DNA of 53,331 nucleotides from Desulfurococcaceae archaeon (GCA_020832925.1 JAJHRF010000007.1:1-53331); one strand, 5' to 3'. Numbered from the stretch's first letter, positions 44,309 to 53,256 are shown. Translations and numbers: made by a program. Notes: generated from the sequence alone by a model not told the origin.

Positions 44309-44471
44309 AACATCGACCTTACGGTATTCTAACTCAGCAGATATTTAAATTGTGTACAACATCAACACAATACTTAGAAAGAAAAGAGGAGAACCCGTGG
44401 ACACTCTAAAAGTTAAAAAAGCCTTATTTTTATAGCTATACTTAAGTCCTCATATATTTGTCTATTCCTAT

Positions 44472-45230
44472 TTATTTCCTTAGTTTGCTTAATCTTTTTA
44501 GAAGCTCTTTATCTCCTTCAAAATCGCCAGCACATGTTGCTATAATTCCTTCAACAAGACCTTCTAGTTTTTCTGCATAAGATACAGCGTTCTCTAGATC
44601 TGTTGTGGGATTCCAACCTATTCTTGCAAGTATTTCGGCATTCTTGGGGGTCTTTATCAAGAAGTATGTGTATAGGGGTATGTTTAGTTTCTTTAGTTCT
44701 GCTGAGACCCCTTCCAGTATTGGGAAAGTCTCGTCGGTTAACCTCATAAAGAACGCGAAATCCCAGCCAGTTTTAACTCTGTTAACCATATCTTCAACTC
44801 CAAACTCTTTCTTATACCTATCTCTTACAGGTCTTGGCGAAAGCAGACATCCAAGTTTTACACGTCTCACCTTTACCTCGTTTCTTAGGAAATCTCTTGC
44901 ATCTTCAGATCTCTTCCAGTATTTAGGTGCTAAAGGCTCTCCATACTTAGGTTCGTCGCCGAAGGTTAGAACGAGACCATCTAGACCTAAAGCATCAGCT
45001 GCAAGAGCTAGTGCACCAACTTCTACAGGCCCTTTGTAGTTGAGGATGAATATGGGTATAACAATTTTATCAGGGTACTTAATCTTCAGAACACATCCAA
45101 CAGCTGTTCCACTTGGTGCAGGAACACCGGCTGCGCTGTCGGTGATATTCCATCCATCAACAAGATCTTTCGTTTCCTCAGCCATCTGTAGAAACTTTCT
45201 AGTAGGTACAAATTCGTGTAGTATCTTCAT
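44472..45230 (-). CDS. Methylenetetrahydrofolate reductase-like TIM barrel protein
   Basis: A 252-residue protein resembling the FAD-linked MTHFR barrel: LVDGWNITDSAAGVPAPSGT near the N-terminus, ADALGLDGLVLTFGDEPKYG (the family's GD-containing strand) and LGCLLSPRP. It would reduce a methylene-pterin C1 carrier, or be a divergent relative. It is shorter than bacterial MetF and no flavin site is provable by eye. GGTGG precedes the ATG by 4 bases and CTTATAAAAT is the TATA box; its promoter region is shared with the divergent MfnD-like gene. Confidence 0.6.
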   Translation of the reverse strand: MKILHEFVPTRKFLQMAEETKDLVDGWNITDSAAGVPAPSGTAVGCVLKIKYPDKIVIPIFILNYKGPVEVGALALAADALGLDGLVLTFGDEPKYGEPLAPKYWKRSEDARDFLRNEVKVRRVKLGCLLSPRPVRDRYKKEFGVEDMVNRVKTGWDFAFFMRLTDETFPILEGVSAELKKLNIPLYTYFLIKTPKNAEILARIGWNPTTDLENAVSYAEKLEGLVEGIIATCAGDFEGDKELLKRLSKLRK

Positions 45231-45325
45231 GTAACCACCGTGGAGTATATCCGATGATCCTATTTTATAAGTTTTTATGTATATAAATCCCCTCGATTAT
45301 CTATTGGTAAAGTTTGGGGATAAGC

Positions 45326-46474
45326 TTGAAACAGTTTTCAGTATTAGTAACAGAGTACTTCACAAGCATATTCGATCCTTATACATGTTCAGCAAATCTT
45401 TTAGGAGAGGCTTGTGGAATGCTTTTCTCGTTGATAAAGATATTGAAGATCGCGAATGTAGATATAATCACCACTTTATCGCCTTACCTAGCCGAAATTT
45501 TAAAGCATACGCTAAGAGATGTAGATATCGAAATTACCTCGAAAGAGAAATACTTCGAGCAAATAGATATGTTAAAGAATTACGTAGACTATGTCATAGC
45601 TATAGCTCCCCCAATACAATTACAAACTATAAGCGAAATTGTTAACCAGAAACTCCTAGGACCGCCACCTACCCTCATAAAATCCTTATCCAATAAATAC
45701 GAAGCATTGAATATCTTGAAGAAGTACGGTATTGATACACCAACTACTATAATTTGCTGTAAAGATATGTGCGAATATAGAGTAGAAGATCTGATGATAC
45801 CTGTAGTAGTGAAACCTGCTATGTTAACAGGAGCTGAATGTGTTTACGTTGTTAATGATAAGAATAAGGTTAGAGAATATGTGGAGAAAGTTATGGAGTG
45901 CGATCCAACACATTGTGTTGTTATTCAGGAGTATATCCCAGGGTACCATGGAAGTATATCTGTTGTTCTAGATCATGGCGAAGTTTTACTGGTTTCTCTA
46001 AATCTTCAACTTATCTCGATTAAGAATAGCTCTGTGAAGTACCATGGAAATATCTTACCATTACGTGATAAAGCCTCTGTGAGGAAAGCTTTAGATATTG
46101 CAGATAAATTAAGATACTTAAATGAGTTGAACGGATATATAGGGCTAGATGTTGTATGGAATGAGAAGATGTATGTAGTCGAGGTTAATCCTAGATTTAC
46201 CACATCTGGTATAGGTATAGTAGAGGTATACCCAGTTCTCGGAGCAATTTTTTTAAAGAAAATTAAACCGAAGAAACGTTACCTTGCCGAAGAAGTCCTA
46301 GGCTATGCGTATGTGGTTAAGAGATTGAGAACTCCAAGTAGTTTCTACGATATCTGTTTAAACGGTCTAGCATATGGATATACCGAATCTTTTACCAAAG
46401 TCCTTGAGATTTTGAAACAAGCAAATCCTAACGCTTTAGAAGGTCTTCTCTACAATATTAATACTATTGCTTGA
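45326..46474 (+). CDS. ATP-grasp ligase, tyramine-glutamate ligase (MfnD)-like
   Basis: A protein of about 382 residues (start TTG 45326, MKQFSVLVTEYF, with GGGGA 5 bases upstream; TTG 45314 is an in-frame alternative). It has a pre-ATP-grasp domain (to about 110) with LLGEACGMLFSLI and DYVIAIAPP, then the ATP-grasp: SNKYEALNILKKYGIDTPTT, VVVKPAMLTGAECVYVV, VIQEYIPGYHGSISVVL and YIGLDVVWNEKMYVVEVNPR. This pattern is that of MfnD, which joins glutamate to tyramine in methanofuran synthesis, and of related amino-acid ligases. The actual acceptor is unknown. Confidence 0.6.
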   Translation: MKQFSVLVTEYFTSIFDPYTCSANLLGEACGMLFSLIKILKIANVDIITTLSPYLAEILKHTLRDVDIEITSKEKYFEQIDMLKNYVDYVIAIAPPIQLQTISEIVNQKLLGPPPTLIKSLSNKYEALNILKKYGIDTPTTIICCKDMCEYRVEDLMIPVVVKPAMLTGAECVYVVNDKNKVREYVEKVMECDPTHCVVIQEYIPGYHGSISVVLDHGEVLLVSLNLQLISIKNSSVKYHGNILPLRDKASVRKALDIADKLRYLNELNGYIGLDVVWNEKMYVVEVNPRFTTSGIGIVEVYPVLGAIFLKKIKPKKRYLAEEVLGYAYVVKRLRTPSSFYDICLNGLAYGYTESFTKVLEILKQANPNALEGLLYNINTIA

Positions 46475-47339
46475 TGAGCTTCACCTTGACTAAGAGCGCT
46501 GGATAATGATAAATCTTCCTCATATCTACCCATCTTATGTTATCGAAATTTTCAACACCTAGAGCTTGAATCATCTCCACAATATTTCTTCCAAAACCTG
46601 ACCCCATATATTTTGAACATACCTTAGCTATTTTAAGGATTATAGGTAGACCTAGGTCTATACCTACATAAGCTACAGGGGTTGGGTATAAGGTGAAGTA
46701 TTTTCTAAAAATCCTCCCTAAGAAGTATGCATAAGCACCTAGATCTATAACACCTCTAATTGAGGAAGATCTTGTTGAGAATGCGATGTTTCTCAAGAAC
46801 CTCGGTTTAAAAGTTCTATCTGTATCGATAATAAGTATATTAACAAACTTACCTAGTTTATAGGCAATGTTTTTCCTTATGTCCTCGGCAACTTTAAGAG
46901 GGTTTCTTAGAGGTAGAGAGACATATCTATATGGGAGGTTCGTTGTATCTATACCTGCTTCTGAAATAGGTTTTAGGAAATGTTTAACTCCTCCATATCT
47001 AAGCGCAACCTTTTTATGAGAAGCCGCCAACTCCAGCGGTACATTGTTTATAAGTTTAATAATATTGTAGTTCTTGAACACAAACCTCAGGATTTTCCCC
47101 CACAGAATCTTCATAACGATAAACGTTGCTATACTCGTTAAAGGATCGGCTTTAACAAGATTTTCATCGTATATATTTCCGAGAGCTGTAGATAGAGCTT
47201 TTTCCGATAAAACTACGAAATCGTTACTCTCTATATACCTACGATACTTCCTAATAATCTCGTTAACAACATCTGTTCCCGGGTACCAGTACTGGAAATG
47301 TTTACGTATTATCCTCAACTTCAATCTATACTTAACCAC
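46464..47339 (-). CDS. CofE-like F420-0:gamma-glutamyl ligase family protein
   Basis: A 291-residue protein related to the F420 gamma-glutamyl ligase fold. It has NDFVVLSEKALSTALGNIYD near 37, KHFLKPISEAGIDTTNLPYR near 118-137 and FVNILIIDTDRTFKP, which correspond to the nucleotide and metal segments of CofE. The pattern is divergent, so it may ligate glutamate to another cofactor. Start is GTG at 47339, though a TTG 15 bases inside has GGTGG upstream. It overlaps the end of the convergent MfnD-like gene and lies downstream of the MptN-like gene on the same strand. Confidence 0.6.
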   Translation of the reverse strand: MVKYRLKLRIIRKHFQYWYPGTDVVNEIIRKYRRYIESNDFVVLSEKALSTALGNIYDENLVKADPLTSIATFIVMKILWGKILRFVFKNYNIIKLINNVPLELAASHKKVALRYGGVKHFLKPISEAGIDTTNLPYRYVSLPLRNPLKVAEDIRKNIAYKLGKFVNILIIDTDRTFKPRFLRNIAFSTRSSSIRGVIDLGAYAYFLGRIFRKYFTLYPTPVAYVGIDLGLPIILKIAKVCSKYMGSGFGRNIVEMIQALGVENFDNIRWVDMRKIYHYPALLVKVKLIKQ

Positions 47340-47358
47340 CTATTCTTAACCTCTCTCG

Positions 47359-48255
47359 TCATTTCTTAACCTTATCCACGATATACTTGGCTATTTCTTT
47401 AGCTATATCGATCTCGGGGAAAGCTTCCTGCAACCCTCTCCAACCAGGTTGACTATTGACTTCGAACACGTATATACCTTCCTTCGTATCAGCTATGTCA
47501 ACTCCTGCTATATCGCATTCCAGAACTTTCGCCGCTTTTACAGCTACTTCTTCGATTAACGGATCTAGTTTATCTATTCTAGAAGGTTTGCCACCTCTAG
47601 CAATATTTGTTTTCCAACTACCTTCAGGTGCTATTCTATACATTGCTGCTAGAACTCTATCACCTAAAACGAAAACCCTTATATCAACACCTTTATGAGG
47701 AACAAACTTCTGTATGTAAGCAGTTTTCCTGATAAATGTTATAGACCTGATGATCTCCCACAGAACATCTCTATCCCTAACCCTAGCACTCCCATGACCT
47801 CGGGAACCGAACATAGGTTTAATAACAACATCCTTAAATCTAAACATATCTACAGCTCTTAAAGCTAAAGAACATCTTTCCGTTACCAAGGTCTCTGGAA
47901 CAGGTACTCCATACATTTTCAATAAGTAAAGCGATCTAAACTTATCTACACATTTCTCGATCGCCGAAGGCTTATTAAAAACAGCTACACCATGGTCTTG
48001 TAAAGCGTACAAGAGATCTATTCTAAAAATTGCTTGGTCTAAACTAACACGTCCAAAAGGTCTTACAACAACAGCTGATAAACTTTCAACTATATCTATA
48101 CCTTTTACAAGAAGTTTAAGCCCGTTTTGGGATATATACGCAATGATATCGCTGAACTTAAACGGTAGAACACTATGACCTAGGGATTCAAAAGCTTTTA
48201 TAAGATTCGAAGAACTCCAGCTATTTGGGTTACGAGTTATAATACCTATGTTCAT
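47359..48255 (-). CDS. RimK-family ATP-grasp glutamate ligase, MptN/CofF-like
   Basis: A protein of about 298 residues starting MNIGIITRNP (ATG 48255, with AAGGTG 9 bases upstream; TTG 48267 would add four residues). ATP-grasp motifs are DKFRSLYLLKMYGVPVPETL, VVIKPMFGSRGHGSARV, IQKFVPHKGVDIRVFVLGDR, WKTNIARGGKPSRID and VFEVNSQPGWRGLQ. This is the RimK/MptN/CofF group, which adds glutamate to tetrahydromethanopterin, F420 or a protein. With CofE- and MfnD-like neighbours a cofactor tail is more likely than ribosomal S6. Confidence 0.7.
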   Translation of the reverse strand: MNIGIITRNPNSWSSSNLIKAFESLGHSVLPFKFSDIIAYISQNGLKLLVKGIDIVESLSAVVVRPFGRVSLDQAIFRIDLLYALQDHGVAVFNKPSAIEKCVDKFRSLYLLKMYGVPVPETLVTERCSLALRAVDMFRFKDVVIKPMFGSRGHGSARVRDRDVLWEIIRSITFIRKTAYIQKFVPHKGVDIRVFVLGDRVLAAMYRIAPEGSWKTNIARGGKPSRIDKLDPLIEEVAVKAAKVLECDIAGVDIADTKEGIYVFEVNSQPGWRGLQEAFPEIDIAKEIAKYIVDKVKK

Positions 48256-48366
48256 CAGCTTCAACACCTTGACATAGCAGCTCTAGGTTCCTTAGATCCT
48301 AGAAGAACTTATAAACTACGTGGATATGTAAACAACGCTTAGATCTTATAAACTATTAGAGGAATA

Positions 48367-49449
48367 ATGTTTATGAGAGGTTTTAGAGATAGAGATTTTA
48401 TAGAATCTGTCGAAGGTTTGATATTCTGTGTCATAGGGAATATACATCCAAAGGATAGAGTTATTTCGTATCTTAAATATGTACCTCATCTAGAGTCACG
48501 TATAAGAGTTAAATGGTCTAGAGATGGTGTTATGTATGGCCGTATACTTCCATTCTATAGCGCTATAGGGGTTAAGAGTGCGCTCGATTTCCTTAAGAAG
48601 TATTACCCTCAGTACATTGTTTTCGATAGATATAGATCTATAGAGTTGATAGAAGTTCCTAGAGACAGGATTAAGATACACTACAAACCAGAGGAAAGGT
48701 TAAGAGAACTTGTAGAAGAGCCTAAAGATGGTTTAGAGGTTTTAGCAAAAGAACTAGTTGAAAAACTTTCACAAGAATCTGGTGTACCTCTAAACTACTT
48801 CGGGATTACAGGGTCTATACTCCTCAAAATCCACAATCCATCAATTTCAGACATAGATATAGTGGTGTATGGTAAAGATAATGCGTATAGAGTTAGAGAT
48901 ACATTGATAAAGCTACTAGATACTGAAGCTCTAGGGTTTAGCAGACCTAAAGATGGTATTCTAGAGTCTTGGGCAGAAGATATAACTAGAATACATCCGT
49001 TAACACTTGATGAAGCTAAAACTCTTTATGGTAAGTATAAATGGAATAGAGCATTATATAAAGGGAAACAGTTCTCCCTACACCCTGTTAAACTCGATGA
49101 AGAGGTTGATGAAGAATGGGGGCAGAAGTTGTTTAAACCAATAGGTATTGCAACTATCAGAGCTAGAGTTGTTGATGCTAGCGAATCTATATTCATGCCT
49201 TCGATATACATCGTCGATAACGTGAAGATTCTGGAAGGTGATGAGAAAGGGAGTAGAGTTAGATTCGTAGTTAGCTATGAAGGTCTCTACATAGATATAG
49301 CTAAACCAGGTGATGAAATTATTGCTAGAGGTAAACTTGAAGAGGTACACGATCTAAAGAGAAACGAAGTATATTACCAGCTAACTATAGGTACTTATGA
49401 AGCTCAAGGTAAAGACTATATAAAACCTATCGAATGGATAAAAAGGTGA
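48367..49449 (+). CDS. Predicted nucleotidyltransferase (COG1665-like)
   Basis: A 360-residue protein with a pol-beta-type nucleotidyltransferase core: FGITGSILLKIHNPSISDID has GS at 149-150 and the metal aspartates D162 and D164. The N-terminal 110 residues and the beta-rich C-terminal 100 residues are separate domains. Targets are unknown; archaeal proteins of this type are uncharacterised. It overlaps the MfnB-like gene by 16 bases, so the two are co-transcribed, suggesting a nucleotidyl transfer step in the same pathway, though that is inference. ATG 48373 is an alternative start. Confidence 0.65.
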   Translation: MFMRGFRDRDFIESVEGLIFCVIGNIHPKDRVISYLKYVPHLESRIRVKWSRDGVMYGRILPFYSAIGVKSALDFLKKYYPQYIVFDRYRSIELIEVPRDRIKIHYKPEERLRELVEEPKDGLEVLAKELVEKLSQESGVPLNYFGITGSILLKIHNPSISDIDIVVYGKDNAYRVRDTLIKLLDTEALGFSRPKDGILESWAEDITRIHPLTLDEAKTLYGKYKWNRALYKGKQFSLHPVKLDEEVDEEWGQKLFKPIGIATIRARVVDASESIFMPSIYIVDNVKILEGDEKGSRVRFVVSYEGLYIDIAKPGDEIIARGKLEEVHDLKRNEVYYQLTIGTYEAQGKDYIKPIEWIKR

Positions 49450-50186
49450 TAAAGATTAGAACCCCGAAGCTCTTAGTCTCGATAAAGAATGTAGATGAAG
49501 TTTACGAAGCTGTTGAAGGTGGAGCTGATATTGTGGATATCAAAGATCCTAACGATGGTAGTCTAGGTCTTCCAGATCTTGAGGTAGTTAGAGATGTTAT
49601 TAAAATTGTTAGATCTCTTAGTAGTAATCCTGTTAGTATTGCTTTAGGTGATATAAGGAGGTATAGTAAGTACTTATCGTATTTAGTGTTTGCTAGCTGT
49701 GTTCTAGGTGTAGATTATATTAAGACAGGTATAGCTATGGAGAATCTAGATGAAGCTCTCTATGTAGCTACTAAGGTAGCAGATATATCAAAAACGTTTA
49801 GTAGAACCAATGTTGTACTTGTAGGTTACGCAGATTACATTAATATAAATTCTATCGAACCGCTAAAAGTAGTTGATATAGCATTGAAAACTGGTGCAAA
49901 AGGTGTTATGATAGATACTTTTGAGAAAAAAGGTTTATCAACCTTCGACATACTCTCGGTAGAATACCTTAAGACTTTCGTTAAGAAAGCTCAAGATGCA
50001 AATCTTTTAACAGCTATAGCAGGTAGTTTAAAACTTAACCATATACCTCTCTGTGTAAAACTAGGTTTCGATGTAATAGGTGTTAGAGGAGCTGTATGCA
50101 TAGGTAATAGAAACGGTAAAGTATCTAAAGAATTAGTGAAGATGCTTAAGGTAGAGATAGCTAAAACTCTACAGAATATCCGATAG
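49434..50186 (+). CDS. MfnB-like (5-formylfuran-3-yl)methyl phosphate synthase
   Basis: A 250-residue TIM barrel of the DUF556/MfnB family, which in methanogens condenses two glyceraldehyde-3-phosphates into the furan precursor of methanofuran. Visible are LLVSIKNVDEVYEAVEGGAD, DIVDIKDPNDGSLG with K37 in the place of the methanogen Schiff-base lysine, VDYIKTGI (K97), GVMIDTFEKKG (D161, K165/K166) and FDVIGVRGAVCIGNRNGKV at the phosphate-binding end. The catalytic residues expected from methanogen MfnB appear kept. It is the last intact gene before the decayed zone. Confidence 0.78.
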   Translation: MDKKVIKIRTPKLLVSIKNVDEVYEAVEGGADIVDIKDPNDGSLGLPDLEVVRDVIKIVRSLSSNPVSIALGDIRRYSKYLSYLVFASCVLGVDYIKTGIAMENLDEALYVATKVADISKTFSRTNVVLVGYADYININSIEPLKVVDIALKTGAKGVMIDTFEKKGLSTFDILSVEYLKTFVKKAQDANLLTAIAGSLKLNHIPLCVKLGFDVIGVRGAVCIGNRNGKVSKELVKMLKVEIAKTLQNIR

Positions 50187-50214
50187 TTATGATCAGCGTA
50201 AGTTCTTGCTATCC

Positions 50215-50591
50215 CTATATCTCTAGAGCTGATATCATTGCTCTTGTTGAAGCAACTTTAGCTCCGTGAGCATCTGCATAGTGTTCTCCCAGCCTAGACG
50301 CTGCTAACACTAGTAACTGCATGAACGCGTTCACCACTACCAGTAATAGCGGTAGCCCTGCACCACCCTCACTTCTCCTCCTCCACCATCTCTGTAGACT
50401 GTAGAGAACATGTCTATGTACATGAGGTACCTGCCGATGTAGTATACTACCGAGGGAGAGCTCCAGAGATTAGCATAACTACATTGTCTCTGTGCTTATG
50501 GTGCCCTAGCTCATGCCCTATCACAGCCTCTATCTCTTGCAAACCCTACCCCAAGCACTGTGTTAGTGGCTATAGACCCGTTAGTTGGTGC
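50215..50591 (-). pseudogene. Decayed M48 (HtpX-like) peptidase fragments
   Basis: On the minus strand IEAVIGHELGHHKHRDNVVM (zinc HExxH at about 50515-50501) appears in one frame, ending at a stop, and SRLGEHYADAHGAKVAS, the block with the third zinc ligand, about 200 bases later in another frame, ending at TAG 50217-50215. The part upstream of HExxH is in yet a third frame. At least two frameshifts and a shortened C-terminus mean no working peptidase can be made. Confidence 0.7.
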
Positions 50592-50876
50592 CATAACTGT
50601 CTGTATGATATCGAAGGCTACGAGAGAACCTATGACACCAAGCCCTATAACAGAGCTAAATATGTAGAAGTACATAGTCTTTCCAAATGGGTCAAAACTC
50701 TCTTCCCGCTTCAAAGCAATTTTATTATCTGTGTACGCTAAGGAGCTGTTTAAAAGATTGCCAAAGCTCCTCAAAGCCTCTACAAAAACAGCTTTAGATC
50801 TTGTGAGCAGAGCTGTAAATAGATTTAGTAAGAGTACAGCTATATTGGATAGAAAGGCTGTGAAAGGGCTCTTCAA
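50592..50876 (-). pseudogene. CDF-type cation transporter fragment
   Basis: A TTG at 50876 opens a frame with two hydrophobic spans around SKAVFVEALRSFGNLLNSSL, DPFGKTMYFYIFSSVIGLGV and GSLVAFDIIQTV. This is the order of transmembrane helices 2-3 of cation diffusion facilitators, whose metal site aspartates (D in ALRSFGD-type motif) are replaced by Asn here. It runs straight into the M48-like fragment, so it seems a deletion joined two genes. Only about a third of a CDF protein remains. Confidence 0.45.
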
Positions 50877-50979
50877 ATCATTTGCAGAGTGCTACCCCGT
50901 AGCTATAATTACTGCGGAAAGTACTTAAAAGCTTTTAAACGATGCCCATCTCTAATCTGTGGAGAGAGGTTGGTAATTA

Positions 50980-51498
50980 TTGGTCTCTCAAGCTATTGAT
51001 GTACCTGCTTACATTATAGCTGCCGCACTTGGTGTTGTACTTTGCCTTTGGGGGGTTCAGCTATCTAGGTTCATAGCGTCAATAACTACAGCTGCATTAC
51101 TAGGATACATAACCTACGTCTACACTTACATGGTCTTTAAAAGCATAGCCATAGCGATAATCTTCATGCTCACAGCAATAGTTATAGGGTTTGTGATAGG
51201 CTTTACACTCTTTAGGCTAGGGCTTTCAATAGTTTTCGGGTACACCATAGCCTCAATAATTACGAGATCTGTTGCTGGCTCGCGAGAAGTTACACTATTA
51301 CTTGTTCTTATAGTGATTTTTGCTGCTCTAATATATGTGCTGAGCAAGTATTTGCTCGCTCTACTATTTGCTGCTACAGGTGCTAGTCTTCTATACAAAA
51401 GCCTTGCTGCTCTAGGGCTCTCTCAAACAGCTACACTAGCTATAGTAGTGTTACTTGCTATTGTAGGTGTTTTTAACCAGGTGAAGAAGGTTATCTAG
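50980..51498 (+). CDS. Polytopic membrane protein, unknown function
   Basis: A 172-residue protein with about five or six hydrophobic spans (for example AYIIAAALGVVLCLWGVQLS, ASITTAALLGYITYVYTYMV, IVIGFVIGFTLFRLGLSIVF, LLLVLIVIFAALIYVLSKYL). No charged active-site pattern is evident and no family is recognised with confidence. TTG start with GAGAGG upstream. It stands alone between pseudogenes and is intact, so it may be expressed. Confidence 0.6.
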   Translation: MVSQAIDVPAYIIAAALGVVLCLWGVQLSRFIASITTAALLGYITYVYTYMVFKSIAIAIIFMLTAIVIGFVIGFTLFRLGLSIVFGYTIASIITRSVAGSREVTLLLVLIVIFAALIYVLSKYLLALLFAATGASLLYKSLAALGLSQTATLAIVVLLAIVGVFNQVKKVI

Positions 51499-51507
51499 CT
51501 ACTCCCC

Positions 51508-51926
51508 CTACTCCTTCTCCTCTTCGTACTCCATGAACTCCTTCTTCATAGATTCCCTCAGCTCCCTAATCTTCTCAGTCTGCTCAAGAGTTTTCTTAAT
51601 CAGCTCTCTGCTAGCCTCAATACCCTTCTTAATTAAAGTAAGCCACAGCCTCACCTCTACTCTTAAAGACGTCTATGTCTACGACCTCCAACTCCTTGGC
51701 GCTAATCATTGCTGAAACAACTTCGCTAACTCTCTTAGAAACCCCTAAACATCTCCTCTACAGCTTCCCTAACTTCACTAAACATATTATCTATGAAGTC
51801 CGCTAACCTCTTGAAAGACTTTATGAAGATCCTCGATACAGTATCAAAGTCAGATATAGAAATAGCAATCCCTACACCAACACCTCTAAATATCTTAGAG
51901 AACCGTGTAGGGTTTCCCCGAGGCAA
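51508..51926 (-). pseudogene. Frameshifted coiled-coil protein gene
   Basis: Three minus-strand pieces in different frames run in order: FSKIFRGVGVGIAISISDFD to MFRGF, then SKRVSEVVSAMISAKELEVV to YFN, then IKKGIEASRELIKKTLEQTE ending EYEEEKE at TAG 51510-51508. Each break is cured by a one-base change. The product would be a helical, coiled-coil-rich protein of about 135 residues or more. Its 5' end abuts the right end of the tnpB element at 51907, so the insertion probably removed its start. Confidence 0.5.
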
Positions 51927-53162
51927 TCATCTGTAAATAGCTGTAGTTAGTTGTAAATATATTTTTCTTGCCTTGGGGTTCTCTGTATTGGGTCGGGTTC
52001 TCATCCCCTTATCTGCAGAGCTATCGGGGCTCAACATAACCCACGAGCCCCTCATCTGCTTTAACTTCTCCAAGCCCCTCAACGCTATATTCCAAGATGC
52101 TACAACATCTCTAGATGTTACCACACCCCCAAGTTCAACATATCTGTAGTTTATGAACCTCAGTTTTTTGCCATTAGGCGATTTTTTAGATGTTTTTGAT
52201 GGATTCACATAAATTGTTTTAATTCCGTAGACCATAGCTTTATACTCTGTAAACATTTGTATTCTCTTATAGCACCACAAGGATTTTTCCCACGATAGTT
52301 TGTAACTGCTGTTGCCATTTTCTTTAAGCTTATCCAAATCCTCAAAAACTATTAGAGCACTGTACTCTTTGGCTATCTCCACAAGATTTTTAGATATTCT
52401 GTGAGCTGAATCTATCAATATGTTTCTAGCCTTATTAAGCCACCTACCCCTAACCCTTCTAACCCATTTTATGAACCTCCAGCTCCTTGGAAACCTCTCC
52501 TGAAGTTCTTCAGCAAGCTTCTTTAAGTGTAGAGCCCTCTCCAACCCTTTAAAAGGTATAACACCAATCGTGATTAGATTGCTATTCAGGTCTAGAACTG
52601 TATATGTTATGTTGTTGAAGTTTATGTCTACACCCATAACAGCTCTAGGGGTGGTCAGCTCAACATCTTTGTGAAATGTTATATAAACAAATATCTTATT
52701 ATTTCTATAGCTAACCATTATCTCCCCTGGTCTCCAAGAGCCATCGAGATACCTATCTAAATACTTATACCATTTGAGTTTTAGCTCAATCCACTGATCA
52801 TTCAATACGGCTATTCTCAATGTTTTTGCATTAAAGTCTATTTTGTAGTCTAGTGGATGTATTCTAGCAGTCAACTTCTTTAAAACAGGTTTAGAACCGT
52901 TATTCTTCTTAGTAGCTTCAACAACCTCCCTAGCCCTCCTATAGATTTCAGAGACATGGTGTGCTCTAAAACCTAGTCTCCTCAGCTCGCTATAGAACAT
53001 TCTATGTAGCTTCTCTTCAGATGGAATATCATCTAAACACCAAATCTCATCAACTATATACTGAACTGCATCTCTATATGCTTTTAGGAATTGAATTAAG
53101 AGAGCCTCACCTCCCTCGGGGGCAACCGCCTCAACTCTTGCGGTTGCTAAAACCCTCATCAA
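51907..53162 (-). mobile_element. tnpB-only IS200/IS605-type element
   Basis: The element comprises tnpB and a right end. The right end is set at 51907 because similarity to the remnant at 9813-9985 stops there, after GGGGAAACCCTAC in both. The first bases outside are ACGGTTCTCTAA here and GCTATTCTATAC there; in TnpB systems this flank supplies the guide of the omega RNA. No tnpA is present. The left end upstream of the gene was not located. Confidence 0.65.
51927..53162 (-). CDS. tnpB: TnpB-type RNA-guided nuclease, cysteine-less zinc-finger region
   Basis: A 411-residue TnpB. The RuvC residues are kept: MGVDINFNNI (D179), IVFEDLDKLK (E274) and VTSRDVVASWNIALRG (D352). Between the last two, where TnpB normally has CPxCG and CxxCG, the sequence reads TSKKSPNGKKLRF and YRYVELGG, so all four zinc cysteines are gone while the spacing holds. 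The C-terminal 40 residues overlap the likely omega-RNA region. ATG start, with palindromic TTTATAAA at 53214-53221 as TATA box. It is probably intact but of uncertain activity. Confidence 0.85.
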   Translation of the reverse strand: MMRVLATARVEAVAPEGGEALLIQFLKAYRDAVQYIVDEIWCLDDIPSEEKLHRMFYSELRRLGFRAHHVSEIYRRAREVVEATKKNNGSKPVLKKLTARIHPLDYKIDFNAKTLRIAVLNDQWIELKLKWYKYLDRYLDGSWRPGEIMVSYRNNKIFVYITFHKDVELTTPRAVMGVDINFNNITYTVLDLNSNLITIGVIPFKGLERALHLKKLAEELQERFPRSWRFIKWVRRVRGRWLNKARNILIDSAHRISKNLVEIAKEYSALIVFEDLDKLKENGNSSYKLSWEKSLWCYKRIQMFTEYKAMVYGIKTIYVNPSKTSKKSPNGKKLRFINYRYVELGGVVTSRDVVASWNIALRGLEKLKQMRGSWVMLSPDSSADKGMRTRPNTENPKARKIYLQLTTAIYR

Positions 53163-53213
53163 GAGGTTAATAGGCTAAACACCAAAGCTTTCAATAGCTA
53201 AATAGTATACAAG

Positions 53214-53221
53214 TTTATAAA
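53214..53221. promoter_or_regulatory. Shared palindromic TATA box, divergent promoters
   Basis: TTTATAAA lies 36 bases before the rightward ATG at 53257 and about 52 bases before the leftward tnpB start, and reads the same on both strands, so it could serve either gene. Confidence 0.4.
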
Positions 53222-53256
53222 ATTTTGTGTTCAGACTAATGCCTTATGGTGTTGGT

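Noticed and set aside
45277-45645. 122-residue plus-strand ORF
   Set aside because: It overlaps the ATP-grasp gene in another frame and has no recognisable protein pattern.
50484-50741. 85-residue plus-strand ORF
   Set aside because: It is antisense to the M48/CDF remnants, whose motifs are clear.
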